A stretch of DNA of 52,239 bases from Bacillota bacterium. GTDB lineage: Bacteria > Bacillota > Sulfobacillia > JAJYWN01 > JAJZPE01. Position 1 is the first letter of the stretch, and each line of letters starts with the position of its first letter. Positions 37,297 to 47,681 of this stretch are shown here, one piece after another. The notes under the pieces were generated by a model. That model did no database searches. It worked only from the letters and a program-made list of their open reading frames with translations, and was not told the origin of the DNA. The position numbers were made by a program, and so were the translations under genes. The stretch spans positions 1 to 52,239 of the forward strand of contig JAJYMC010000013.1 of the NCBI GenBank assembly GCA_021787335.1. The letters are read 5' to 3'.

Positions 37297-40128
37297 TCAC
37301 TTCCCCCGGCGGCGCTTGGCGGCCAACAGCCGAGCGGTCAGGTCATCGCCCCCGTCCGTGTCACCGGTCTTCGGGGCGGGCTCCGCCGGCTTGGCCCGAG
37401 CCGTCCTTGGCGGCCCGCCGGGGGTCACGGTCGGAGCCTTGGCCGCGGTCGGAGCCGACGCCTGCTTCTGGCGCGAACGTTCGACATCGGTCTTCCTCGA
37501 CCGTAGCCTGGTCATGGTCTCCGTTGACTCCTCGATGACGGGCCGCTTGCGCGAGGCGAAGATTCGGTCCCGCCAGGCTTCGAGGTCGGCCCGGGAGACG
37601 AAGAGCCTTCTCGCGGCCACGTCGAAGGGCATCAGTAACGCGGCCAGGGCCAGCAGGAAAGGCCAGGCCTCGGTGCGACCGCGCCCCGGCGGCAGGTTCC
37701 GGGCGAAGGCCTCGCCCGGCTCTTTCAGGCTGGTCCCCCCGGCCGCCGCGGCCAGACGATCGAGGAACGCCGGGTCGACGGGAGACGGCCGGTACTCAGG
37801 CGAATAGGGCACGGCCAGTCCGGACAGGCCCAAAGCCTGGACCGCCCCGGCCTCTTGCTGCACCGCTTGGATCAGGTAGACCCCGGGCATGGCGGCTTCG
37901 AAGCGACCCTCGTAGCGACCCGGGGAGACGGGCGCCAGTTCGACCTGGTGCGACCCCAGGGCCGGGTCGACGACCGTGGCCCGGGTCGGTCTCGTCCGGG
38001 TCAATTCGAAGGGCGTCTCGAGGACGATCCGCCCCTCGCCACCGGAGGCGGTGGTCTCCAGGCGCAGCGCGCCGTCATCCGTCTCCGGCAGGGTCCAGGC
38101 GACCAGGTTAGACCAGAAACGGGCGAAGCCGTCCCAGGCCACCCACCGACCGCTCCACTGGCCCTTGACGTCGCTGGTGTAGGCGACCGCCCGGCCCAGT
38201 CCGTACCGCCACTGGGCCAGCACGGGGTCAGCCTTGTGGCTGACCAGGACGACCTCGGCCGCGCTTTTCGGGGATGTCGCCACGTAGCCACCCAGTTGGG
38301 GCAGCCCGTTCAAGCCGTTCAGGATGGGGCTCGACCCGGTGACCGCCGGGGTGAAGGGCTCCTCCACATAGAAGGACCTGGTGGCCAGGATGGTCTCCTT
38401 GGTGAAGATCTTGGGGATGCTCGGCAGGTCGTCGGTGTAGTAGTAGCGTCCGTTGCCCAGGCGCGCGAGAGTCTGGAGGAAGGTGATGTCGGAGTCGTTG
38501 CCGACGGCCACCGTCGACAGGGTGATGTTCTTCTTGGCCATCTTTTTGGCCAGGTCTTCATAGTTGCCGCCGGCCCCGGACATGCCGTCGGTCATCACGA
38601 TGATGTGTTTGAGCTTGGTCTGGGCCTTGGCCAGAGCCTGGTAGGCCAGGTCCACGGCCGGGTAGATGTCGGTCCCCCCGCCGGCCCGGATGGTCCCGAT
38701 GTCGTCCTGGATCTGCCCCAGGTCGGTCGGGGCTTGAAGACCGACGACCCACTTGGCACTGTCATCGAAGGCCACCACGCCGACCTGGTCCTTCGGCGAG
38801 AGGACCTCGGACGCCCGCATGGCCGCCTCCTTGGCCAGGTCGACCTTGGTGAAGCCGCCTGCGCCCTCGCTCATCGAGCCGGACTTGTCGATCACCAGAA
38901 CCAGCCCGAGGCTCGGGAGTTCGCCCTTGCCGTGGAGGTCCATCGTCACCGGCAGGGCCTCTTCGACCGGGGTGCGGTAGTAACCGCCGGGTCCGAAGGA
39001 ATCCGGACCGCCGGCCATCACCAGCCCCTGGCCGAGGTCACGGACGTAGCTCCTGATCATCTCCATGGTCTTGGGGGCCAGGTCGGTCGCCGGCACATCC
39101 ACCAGGACCACGCTGGCGAACTGTCTCAGCTCGGTCAAGCTGGGCGGGAACAGGGCGGGCTGGCGGACGGTCACCTTCATTCCTCGGGAACGCAAGGCCG
39201 CCGTGAGGTTAGCGGCCGCCCCGGGCCCGCCCTCGACCAGGAGGACCTCGGGCGGACCGAGGACGTTGACCAGTATCGCGCCCTCGTTGTTGACGGCCAT
39301 CGTGTCGTCGACCGGGTCGATGGTCGCGGTCAGGCTGTGCAGGCCCACGGCCAGGCCGGGCACCGACAGGACGATCCGGTTGGTGCCCTTGGCGATGGTC
39401 ACGTTCCGTTCAGCGACCTGCTCCCGGTCCCGGAAGAGACGCAGGATCCCCGCGGTCGTGACGTTGCTGCTGACCTCCACGGTGAGGTCGACGACGTCGC
39501 CCTGGCGGGCCACGTTCGGCCCGACGACCCGCTCGACGAGGACCTCCGGCCCCTGCCCCGGGTCGAGGGTGACGACATCCAGCCGGATACCCCGCGCCTT
39601 CAGGGCCCGGGCCTCTTCCATCGCGTCCTCGACGTTCTGGCGTCCATCGGACAGAAGGACGAGACGCTTGAGCGTGTCCCGCGGATAGAGCGCTTCGGCC
39701 AAGCGGAGGCCGGCGGCCAGGTCGGTGAAGTGCGAGTCGGGCGTGGCCTCGACTCGGTCGAAGGAGGCCGTGCTGTCGACGGGCAGGTCGACCATGGCCT
39801 CGCGGCCGACGGCGATGACCGCCGCCCAGATGCGGGGGCCTTTGTTGGCCAGGGCCTGACGGATGAAGTCCTCGGCGGCTTTGCGGCTGTGCCCGACGCT
39901 ATCGGAGACGTCGACGACAAAGACCACCGTCTCATCCCGCAAGGTCTGCCGCCACTGGGCCCCCGCCAGGGCGGCGACCACGGCGATGATGACCGCGACG
40001 CGTAGGCCCAGGACCAGGCGGTGCCGCGCTCGAGCGAGGAACCACGGGTTGGGGCGCCACAGCCAGATGGTCGGGACGAGAAGGGCCAGGAGCAAGAGCC
40101 AGCGCGGATCGGCGAACTCAAGAACCAC
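37297..40128 (-). CDS. Two-VWA-domain membrane protein with GATase-like region
   Basis: 943 residues. N-terminal membrane helices (LEFADPRWLLLLALLVPTIW; VAVIIAVVAALAGA), a first VWA-like domain with VVFVVDVSDSVG (MIDAS DxSxS), beta-rich repeats, a glutamine-amidotransferase-like segment (VVLVDVPATDL; GLVMAGGPDSFGPGGYY), and a second VWA domain with LVLVIDKSGSMSEG. Then a C-terminal helix and a charged, likely disordered tail (~870-943). VWA domains bind metal and protein partners outside the cell. The 11-bp overlap with the BatA-like gene shows coupling. Confidence 0.85.
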   Translation of the reverse strand: MVLEFADPRWLLLLALLVPTIWLWRPNPWFLARARHRLVLGLRVAVIIAVVAALAGAQWRQTLRDETVVFVVDVSDSVGHSRKAAEDFIRQALANKGPRIWAAVIAVGREAMVDLPVDSTASFDRVEATPDSHFTDLAAGLRLAEALYPRDTLKRLVLLSDGRQNVEDAMEEARALKARGIRLDVVTLDPGQGPEVLVERVVGPNVARQGDVVDLTVEVSSNVTTAGILRLFRDREQVAERNVTIAKGTNRIVLSVPGLAVGLHSLTATIDPVDDTMAVNNEGAILVNVLGPPEVLLVEGGPGAAANLTAALRSRGMKVTVRQPALFPPSLTELRQFASVVLVDVPATDLAPKTMEMIRSYVRDLGQGLVMAGGPDSFGPGGYYRTPVEEALPVTMDLHGKGELPSLGLVLVIDKSGSMSEGAGGFTKVDLAKEAAMRASEVLSPKDQVGVVAFDDSAKWVVGLQAPTDLGQIQDDIGTIRAGGGTDIYPAVDLAYQALAKAQTKLKHIIVMTDGMSGAGGNYEDLAKKMAKKNITLSTVAVGNDSDITFLQTLARLGNGRYYYTDDLPSIPKIFTKETILATRSFYVEEPFTPAVTGSSPILNGLNGLPQLGGYVATSPKSAAEVVLVSHKADPVLAQWRYGLGRAVAYTSDVKGQWSGRWVAWDGFARFWSNLVAWTLPETDDGALRLETTASGGEGRIVLETPFELTRTRPTRATVVDPALGSHQVELAPVSPGRYEGRFEAAMPGVYLIQAVQQEAGAVQALGLSGLAVPYSPEYRPSPVDPAFLDRLAAAAGGTSLKEPGEAFARNLPPGRGRTEAWPFLLALAALLMPFDVAARRLFVSRADLEAWRDRIFASRKRPVIEESTETMTRLRSRKTDVERSRQKQASAPTAAKAPTVTPGGPPRTARAKPAEPAPKTGDTDGGDDLTARLLAAKRRRGK

Positions 40129-41947
40129 GGTGATACACCCACCATTCCAGGGACAGGACGCCCAGGGCGACCACCGCCGCCGCCGGCCACACCTCGCGGC
40201 TCTCGACCGGGCTCTTGGCCTGGCCGCGGAGTTCCTTCGAGCCGACCGTCAGGTGTTCGGGGACATCGAGGGCCGACTCCGTGGCCGCCGGGAAGTTGAC
40301 GGCCACGTAACTCTCGGCCTGTTTCTGCTGCCACTTCTGCGTCACGCGATAGATGCCGGGGCGCGGGGACTCCAGGAAACTCGGTGGGAAGGGCGGGGCG
40401 ACCCTGGTCGTCCGTCCGCCGGGGTCGGTCACCTCGACCGTCTCCGCCTGGGGAAGGGCGGTCACGCGCAGACGTCCATCGATCTCCTCAGCCACCGCCC
40501 CGCCCCGCGCCGGGAGTTCCCAGGCCAGAAGGTTCTGGACGAGGATGGGGAAGGCCGTCCGCAACGGCAGGTCGCTCTGGTGGAGGTCGAAGGCGAAGAC
40601 GGCCGTCCTCCGTCCGCCATCCTCGCCGGCCACCAACAGCGGCCCGGCGTCGGCCTCGATCACCGCCCGGCCCCAGGTCGGCACGGCCAGTTGTTTCGCC
40701 TTGGCCACGTGCACCTGGTTGAGGTCGACATAGCTCAAGAGTTGCTCGGACGCTTTCGCCGGCCTGACGGCGCCGGCCGCGACGGCCGGGCCCACCTGGG
40801 CCGGCCAGGCTCCGACCGGCGGGTCGAAACAGATGATGTTGCCCTTGGGCAAGGTCGGCGGCACGAATCCATCAAACACATAGAGATCGTAGTCCTGCGC
40901 CCGGTATTCCTCCGGGGTCACCTTGTACAACTCGCCGCCCGGGTAGAGGGTGAGGGCCTTCTCGAGGAAGAGGTTGCCCTTGGTCACCAGCAGGACCTTG
41001 GCCGCACCGTCCTGAGCGATGACGGCGAAGGCGTCGTCATCGGCCTTCAGGGCGCCGCCGCCCGTGATGTGCGCCTGGAGGGTCCGTGCGCCCGGGGGGA
41101 TGTCCTCCCAGAAGACGTCCTTCTCCTCCCCGGCCGCCAACGCAAGCTGGCGCGCGGCGCGCAGAGACCCGTCGACATTCAGGGTCAGGTCCACCTGGGC
41201 CGGCCGATGGCCGTGGTTGATGACTCGGACCATGGCCACCGTGTGCGACCCCACGGACCGCGCCGACAACCCGGTCAGGGCGACGTTCTCGGCCGTCCCG
41301 CCGATGGGCACATAGGTCACGGGCAGGGTCAGAGGGAAGTCCGGGCCGAGGTCCGCGTAGCCGCCGTCCCCGACGAGGATGACGTTGACATCCGCCTTCC
41401 CACGGGCCATCGAGTCGGCCAGCGACAGGGCTTTACCCAGATCGGCCGGACCGCTGACGGCGGCCACGCCCCCGATCGCCGCGCCGAGCGCCCGGCGGTC
41501 GCGGCTGCCGGCGATGAGCACTCGCGGGAGCGGCCCCATCCCGATGATGGACATCGTGTCCCTGGGCCCCATCCGGGCGATGAGTTGCTCGACGGCCCCT
41601 TGTGCTCGGGCCAACCGGCTGGGGGTCAGGTCGTCAGCCTCCATGCTGGCCGAAAGATCAACGATGACGATGGTGTCGCCGGCTCCGGCCCGGGCGGTCA
41701 GGATGTACGGCCGGGCCAGGGCCAGGGTCAGCAAGACGACGATGAGGATCTGAAGGAACAGGGGAAGACTCCGGCGTAGGCGCTGCCATGGGGCGTTGGC
41801 CTGGAAGTCCCGGACGAGCTGCCGCCAGAGGAGGGTGCTGGAGAGGCGGACCTCCTTCCGACGGAGCTTCAGCACATATAGCAGGATTATCGGCAGGACC
41901 GCCGCCGCGAAGCCCAGGGCGGCCGGTGAGAAGAACCGCACCCCCAC
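40118..41947 (-). CDS. BatA-like VWA membrane protein
   Basis: 609 residues. N-terminal BatA segment FFSPAALGFAAAVLPIILLY with L-K-L-R-R-K-E-V-R after it, a second helix (LFLQILIVVLLTLALARPY), then a VWA domain with IVIVDLSASM (~91-100). The C-terminal part is beta-rich with a GATase-like stretch and a final hydrophobic segment. Family partners MoxR and DUF58 genes lie immediately upstream. Confidence 0.88.
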   Translation of the reverse strand: MGVRFFSPAALGFAAAVLPIILLYVLKLRRKEVRLSSTLLWRQLVRDFQANAPWQRLRRSLPLFLQILIVVLLTLALARPYILTARAGAGDTIVIVDLSASMEADDLTPSRLARAQGAVEQLIARMGPRDTMSIIGMGPLPRVLIAGSRDRRALGAAIGGVAAVSGPADLGKALSLADSMARGKADVNVILVGDGGYADLGPDFPLTLPVTYVPIGGTAENVALTGLSARSVGSHTVAMVRVINHGHRPAQVDLTLNVDGSLRAARQLALAAGEEKDVFWEDIPPGARTLQAHITGGGALKADDDAFAVIAQDGAAKVLLVTKGNLFLEKALTLYPGGELYKVTPEEYRAQDYDLYVFDGFVPPTLPKGNIICFDPPVGAWPAQVGPAVAAGAVRPAKASEQLLSYVDLNQVHVAKAKQLAVPTWGRAVIEADAGPLLVAGEDGGRRTAVFAFDLHQSDLPLRTAFPILVQNLLAWELPARGGAVAEEIDGRLRVTALPQAETVEVTDPGGRTTRVAPPFPPSFLESPRPGIYRVTQKWQQKQAESYVAVNFPAATESALDVPEHLTVGSKELRGQAKSPVESREVWPAAAVVALGVLSLEWWVYHRGS

Positions 41948-41965
41948 ACCTCCCCTCGATCGTGA

Positions 41966-42862
41966 CTAGCGGACGATGCCCGCCCGGCGCAACGACCGGG
42001 CGACGACCTCGTCCGCCTTATCTGACGAAAGCACCTGGAGGAACGCCGACTCCCGGCGCCGGCAGAAGTCCTCGATCTCGCCGGTGTATGCCGCGAGCCG
42101 CTCCCGGTACGCCCGAAGGAGTCCGGGGGTCACCGAGACGTCCTGGGCCAGACCCGACTCCACATCGACCAGGCGCAGGTCCCCGGCCATCTCCGGGGCG
42201 ACCTCGTCGGCCGACAGGACCTGGATGGCGATGACCTCCTGGCCCATGGCCCGGAGATGGCTCAGGCCCTCGCGGTAGCCGCCGGGGGCCAGGAAATCGC
42301 TGATGACGAAGACGATGCCGGGGCCCCGCCGATAGCGGCCGAAGTCCCGCAGGGAGCGGTTGAGGTCGGTCTCGTCGGCCACCGGCAACCCTTCGAGGAA
42401 CTCGAAGATCCGCCAGATCTCCCCGCGCCTGCGGACCGGCGGGTAGTAGCGCTCCAGCCCGGCCCCAAGCGAGCCCAGCCCGACGTTGTCGAAGCTGGTC
42501 AGGCCCAGATAGGCCAGGGCTCCGGCGAGCTGGCGGGCGAGGCGGGCCTTGGACGGCGTGCCCCACTCCATCGACCGGCTGGTGTCGACGAAGGCGTGGA
42601 CCGTGGTGTCCTGTTCTTCCATGAAGAGCTTCAGGTAGAGCCGCTCGAAGCGGGCGTAGGCGTTCCAGTCGATCTGACGGAAGTCGTCCCCGCTCGTGTA
42701 GTTGCGGTAGTCGGCGAACTCGACGGAGCTGCCCCGGCGGGGCGAGCGGCGTTTGCCCGCGCTGCGTCCGGCCAGGCTCTTGCGGGCCACGATGGACAAA
42801 CGCTCGATCTTCTTCAGCAGTTCAGCGTCGAAGAGCCCGTCCGTCTCGGACAGGACCGCCAC
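41966..42862 (-). CDS. DUF58 family protein
   Basis: 298 residues with the DUF58 signature GSSVEFADYRNYTSGDDFRQ and IDWNAYARFERLYLKLF, and a VWA-like core with AFVDTSRSMEWG. Typical partner of MoxR ATPases. GTG 42862 is chosen for its strong GGGAGAGAGGGG site; an ATG at 42898 lacks one. Confidence 0.92.
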   Translation of the reverse strand: MAVLSETDGLFDAELLKKIERLSIVARKSLAGRSAGKRRSPRRGSSVEFADYRNYTSGDDFRQIDWNAYARFERLYLKLFMEEQDTTVHAFVDTSRSMEWGTPSKARLARQLAGALAYLGLTSFDNVGLGSLGAGLERYYPPVRRRGEIWRIFEFLEGLPVADETDLNRSLRDFGRYRRGPGIVFVISDFLAPGGYREGLSHLRAMGQEVIAIQVLSADEVAPEMAGDLRLVDVESGLAQDVSVTPGLLRAYRERLAAYTGEIEDFCRRRESAFLQVLSSDKADEVVARSLRRAGIVR

Positions 42863-42911
42863 CCCCTCTCTCCCGAAGTCGCACCCCGAACGATTCATCC
42901 AGGCCGGTCCG

Positions 42912-43907
<996 letters not shown>

Positions 43908-43933
43908 CGGATCCACCCTTTCCGTTTCGCCCC

Positions 43934-45778
43934 TCATTGGCCCGCGCCAGGGTCGAGGGAGCTGAAGTACTGCTTGATCAGGTCGCGCAGGCTCGCCGGC
44001 ACATAGGCGCTGTCGATGGCCGTCATGGCCTCCTGGTTGTAGGCCGCGTAGATCTCGTCATAAGGCCTCAGGCTGCCCGGTCCGGCCGCGTGCTGCTCGG
44101 AATCCACCGTCTCGCTGGCACCCTCGCCGGTCTTGCCGCCCACGACCGAGGTCTGGCCGGTCCCACCCAGGCGGGTCGGATCGTACAGACTCTCATACGT
44201 CCCGGTCTTGTTCCCCGAGGGGCCGCCGGGGTTGGTCGAACCAGGCTGGTTGGGCGCCTGGTTGCCCTGGCCGGCATCGGTATTGGTCGAACCGCTGCCC
44301 GCGCCGGAGCTTCCCGCACCGGACCCGCTTTGACCCGACTGGCCTGAGTCACCCTGACCCGATTGCCCGGACCCGCTCTGGCCCGATTGCCCGGACCCGC
44401 TCTGGCCCGATTGCCCGGACCCGCTCTGGCCCGATTGCCCGGACCCGCTCTGGCCAGACTGACCGGACCCGCTCTGCCCAGACTGACCGGAGTTGCCCTG
44501 GGCGACTGAAGAAGCGCTCTGGCCAGCGGTGACCACGGCCGCTTGGGAAGCCTGCAAAGCCGATTGGGCGCCGGCGACGGCCTTCCCCGCAGCCGCCGAG
44601 TTCATGGCCGCTTGGACCGCCGAGTTCAGCGCTTGCAGGGACGAGCCCGCGGCGCCCGACCCGTCGTTGGCGGCCAGGTCCTTCGCCGCCTGTCCGGCTG
44701 CCTCGGCCACCTGTCCCTGCCCCGACCCGGACTTGGCCGCCCGGTCGAGGGCCTCCGCCAGGTCACGGCGGTCGCCCTGACTCATTCCCGCCACGGCCTT
44801 GGCCAGCTTGCTAAGTTCCTCCTTGGCCCCCGCGCGGTCACCGGCGGCGATCTTCTCTCCCGCGGCCTTCCCGGCCTGGCTGCCCTTCATCTGCGAAGCC
44901 AGGTCGGCCAACGCCCGACCGTCACCGGCCGTATCGGCCCGCTCGGCGGCCGCCGCCTGCTCGGTCAGCTTCTCCTGGGCTTTGCTGAGCGCCTTGAGGG
45001 CTTCCTCAGCTGTGCCCGCCTTCTTCAGTTCCTTCAGGAGTTCCTCGAGGGTCTTCTGCAGCTCGGCAGCGGCCTTCGGGGGCAGGTCGGCGCTCTTGCT
45101 CTGGACGTCTTTCCTGACCTTCTCGACCGCCTTGGCCTGATCGGCGATGGCCTTGCGGACGGCCTCCCGCTGCTCGGCCACGGCGGCCATGGGGTTCGGC
45201 CAGACCGCCAGGATCAGAAAGGCCACCAGACCGGCGGCCAACGGGCGCCAGACGCGGGTCGGCCATCTCAGGGGGATACTCCTGGCCGGATCGAAGTCTT
45301 TCAGGCGCCGGAGGGCGTCTCTCCGCTCAGCGTCGATGAACGCCCGCGCCGTCTCGTTGGCCTGCGCCGTCCGGCCCACATCGCCCGACCAGAGGGCGGT
45401 CACCGTCCGTTCAGCCAACCCGGTCGCGTCGATGGCCCCCGCGACCCGCGCCCAACCAGGCCGCCGTCCCAGAGCCGCGGCGGCGGCCCCGGCCAAAATG
45501 GCTACGGCCGTCAGGCCGCACCAGAGCCAGAGGTCCATCACCGGTCGGAAGCGCGCCAAGAACAGGACGCCCGCCGGCGCGAACACGGCGACGACCGCCC
45601 CGACCGCGACCCGGTCGATGAGGCCCTGGCGGATGAGTTGGTTCCTGGCCGGTAGCATGGCCAGCCGCAGCTCATCGTCGGGGCGCGGGGCCGCTCGGCC
45701 CGCGTCGTTCCGGGAGGGAACCCTCGGACGCCACGGCCTCGCCTTTTCGGCCATCATCTTGAGTTTCAGAAGGCCCAT
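43934..45778 (-). CDS. Repeat-rich membrane protein with coiled coil (DUF4175-like)
   Basis: 614 residues. Two N-terminal helix pairs (VAVGAVVAVFAPAGVLFLA; WCGLTAVAILAGAAAAALG) and a third helix (LAAGLVAFLILAVWPNPMA). Then a long Ala/Lys/Glu coiled coil (~165-420), then six tandem (SGQSGQSG)-type octapeptides encoded by a 24-bp DNA repeat, a Gly/Ser/Asn linker, and a short C-terminal domain (YDEIYAAYNQEAMTAID). ATG 45778 has GAGGAGG 8 nt upstream. The layout is like DUF4175 proteins in MoxR clusters; function unknown. Confidence 0.78.
   Translation of the reverse strand: MGLLKLKMMAEKARPWRPRVPSRNDAGRAAPRPDDELRLAMLPARNQLIRQGLIDRVAVGAVVAVFAPAGVLFLARFRPVMDLWLWCGLTAVAILAGAAAAALGRRPGWARVAGAIDATGLAERTVTALWSGDVGRTAQANETARAFIDAERRDALRRLKDFDPARSIPLRWPTRVWRPLAAGLVAFLILAVWPNPMAAVAEQREAVRKAIADQAKAVEKVRKDVQSKSADLPPKAAAELQKTLEELLKELKKAGTAEEALKALSKAQEKLTEQAAAAERADTAGDGRALADLASQMKGSQAGKAAGEKIAAGDRAGAKEELSKLAKAVAGMSQGDRRDLAEALDRAAKSGSGQGQVAEAAGQAAKDLAANDGSGAAGSSLQALNSAVQAAMNSAAAGKAVAGAQSALQASQAAVVTAGQSASSVAQGNSGQSGQSGSGQSGQSGSGQSGQSGSGQSGQSGSGQSGQSGSGQSGQGDSGQSGQSGSGAGSSGAGSGSTNTDAGQGNQAPNQPGSTNPGGPSGNKTGTYESLYDPTRLGGTGQTSVVGGKTGEGASETVDSEQHAAGPGSLRPYDEIYAAYNQEAMTAIDSAYVPASLRDLIKQYFSSLDPGAGQ
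44331..44495. repeat. 24-bp coding tandem repeat array
   Basis: About six to seven copies of GACCCGCTCTGGCCCGATTG-CCCG, encoding the SGQSGQSG octads on the minus strand. Middle copies are identical, outer ones diverge, consistent with recent repeat expansion. Prone to length change. Confidence 0.9.
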
Positions 45779-45792
45779 GCCGCCAGCCTCCT

Positions 45793-46758
45793 CTAAGTTC
45801 CGTGTCCGCCGGCCGGCTCGCCGCCGGCCTGAGCGGCGCTCGACCGTCCGCGTCGCTTGAACCACTGCCGCCAGGTGAGCAGTCGCTTCAGGCTCATGGT
45901 CCGGACGGGTTTGACCAGGTGGATCGAGGCCAGGACCATCAGGATCACGAGGACGCCGCTGGCGATGACATACAGGACCCACGCGGAGACCGCGGACTGC
46001 GGCGCTCCGTAGCCGCCCCCGAGGATGGATATCGGGAAGAAGGGGATGTAGAACGAGTTCGACTGAGGCATCACCGACAGCAGAGCGACGAGCGGGTTGA
46101 GGCCCACGATGGCCGGTAACTGCGGCCCGCCGTACGGCCCGGGCCGTGGCTTGGCCACCGAGACGGCCATCTGCAGGCCGGCCACCATCAGGGTGCCGAA
46201 GACCAGACTGAAGATGATGGCGTAGGTGACAAGGGTCGAGATCTGGGTCCGCCGGAAGAGGGCCGAACTGAACAGACCGATGGCCGCGTAAGTCAGCGCC
46301 GTGACGACGTAGATGAGCAGAGTCATCAGCAGTTCGCGGGGCGACACGCCCCCGAACAGGAAGACCAGGCTGTACACGGGCACCGCGGCGACGATGAGGA
46401 GCAGGACGTAGCTCACCGCCGACAGGAGTTTGCCGAGCACGATGGACGAGGCCGAGAGGCGGGTGCAGAGGAGTAGGTCGAGGGTCTGCCGCTCGCGCTC
46501 GCCGCTGATGAGGCCGGAGGTCAACGACGGCGTGACGAAGGCCACCAGGATGAGCTGGAAGACCCCGAGGACGTAGAAGATCTGTAGGCCCACCTGAGGG
46601 TTCAGGTACCCGCCGTAAAGCAGGCTGGAGCTGAAGATGCGGAAGTAGGCGAAGCCGATCAATCCCAGCAGCAGGACGTAAGCCCCAAGGGTCACCGGGG
46701 CCCGCCATGTCCGCATGCGCGAGCGGAATTCCTTGGCCAGGATGGGGTTGATGATCAT
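45793..46758 (-). CDS. ABC-2 type transporter permease
   Basis: 321 residues with six membrane segments (VTLGAYVLLLGLIGFAYFRI; VLGVFQLILVAFVTPSLTSG) and the ABC-2 motif LISGERERQTLDLLLCTRLS. The ATG overlaps the stop of the ATPase gene (ATGA). With the ATPase it forms an exporter, probably for a product of this cluster (inference). Confidence 0.93.
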   Translation of the reverse strand: MIINPILAKEFRSRMRTWRAPVTLGAYVLLLGLIGFAYFRIFSSSLLYGGYLNPQVGLQIFYVLGVFQLILVAFVTPSLTSGLISGERERQTLDLLLCTRLSASSIVLGKLLSAVSYVLLLIVAAVPVYSLVFLFGGVSPRELLMTLLIYVVTALTYAAIGLFSSALFRRTQISTLVTYAIIFSLVFGTLMVAGLQMAVSVAKPRPGPYGGPQLPAIVGLNPLVALLSVMPQSNSFYIPFFPISILGGGYGAPQSAVSAWVLYVIASGVLVILMVLASIHLVKPVRTMSLKRLLTWRQWFKRRGRSSAAQAGGEPAGGHGT

Positions 46759-47681
46759 CCTTGGTCCCCCCTTGTGACCTGAAGGAAGACGTCCTCCAGG
46801 CGGTGATTGCCCTCGGCCAGGGTGACCACCCTGACCCCGGCCCGCACCAGGTGGGCCAGGAAGGCGGCGGCCTCCTCGTCGTCTCCGCCGAAGACGACCT
46901 TCAGCTCGCCGGCGGATGCGGTCACCGACCTGACGCCCGGGGCCTGAGCGGCGATGGTCGCCGCGCGCTCCGGGTCGTCCAGGACCTTGACCGTGAAGAC
47001 CCGGCCTCCCTGAGTCCGCCCCATGACCTCGTCGACCGGCCCGCTGACGGCGATCCGCCCGGCATCGATGATGGCCAGGTGGGTGCACATCTCGGCCAGT
47101 TCGGCCAGGATGTGGGAGCTGATGAGGATGGTCTTGCCCATCGCCCGCAGCTCCTTGACCAGTTCCCGCAGCTCCACCCGGGCCCGGGGGTCCAGCCCCG
47201 AGGCCGGTTCGTCGAGGAGGAGCACGGCCGGGTCGTGGATGAGGGCCTGGGCCAAGCAGAGACGCTGCTTCATGCCGCGCGACAGGGTATCGACGTACTC
47301 GCCCTTCTTCCCGCCCAGGTCGACCAGCTCCAGGAGGTCGTCGGCCGTCTTCCGGCGACGCGCCGGCGGCAGACCGTGGCTGGCCCCGTAGAAGTCAAGG
47401 TATTCCTCGACCCGCAGGTCGTCGTAGACCCCGAAGAAGTCGGGCATGTAGCCGATGAGCTGCCGGACCTTGGCCGGGTTGCGGTTGACCGAGGCACCGC
47501 CGACGTAGGCCTCGCCCCCGGTCGGGCCGAGGAGCGTGGCCAGGATCTTGATGGTCGTCGTCTTGCCAGCCCCGTTCGGGCCGACGAAGCCGAAGACGCT
47601 TCCTTCCGGGACGTTCAGATCGACCCCATCGAGGGCGCGGGTCCGTCGATACTGTTTGGTCAGGCGTTCGGTGCGGATCAT
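46755..47681 (-). CDS. ABC transporter ATP-binding protein
   Basis: 308 residues: Walker A VGPNGAGKTTT, signature LSRGMKQRLCLAQAL, Walker B LLLDEPASGLDPRA, plus a C-terminal accessory region with EVMGRTQGG. Starts at ATG 47681 directly after the stop of the upstream secreted/membrane protein gene; coupled to the permease. Confidence 0.95.
   Translation of the reverse strand: MIRTERLTKQYRRTRALDGVDLNVPEGSVFGFVGPNGAGKTTTIKILATLLGPTGGEAYVGGASVNRNPAKVRQLIGYMPDFFGVYDDLRVEEYLDFYGASHGLPPARRRKTADDLLELVDLGGKKGEYVDTLSRGMKQRLCLAQALIHDPAVLLLDEPASGLDPRARVELRELVKELRAMGKTILISSHILAELAEMCTHLAIIDAGRIAVSGPVDEVMGRTQGGRVFTVKVLDDPERAATIAAQAPGVRSVTASAGELKVVFGGDDEEAAAFLAHLVRAGVRVVTLAEGNHRLEDVFLQVTRGDQG

Noticed and set aside
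44331-44495. CRISPR-like regular repeats
   Set aside because: Repeats are contiguous 24-bp coding units without spacers, inside a gene, and keep the reading frame.
45779-46708. N-terminal 310-residue extension of the repeat-rich protein
   Set aside because: It runs out of frame through the ABC permease gene; a strong ribosome site marks ATG 45778.
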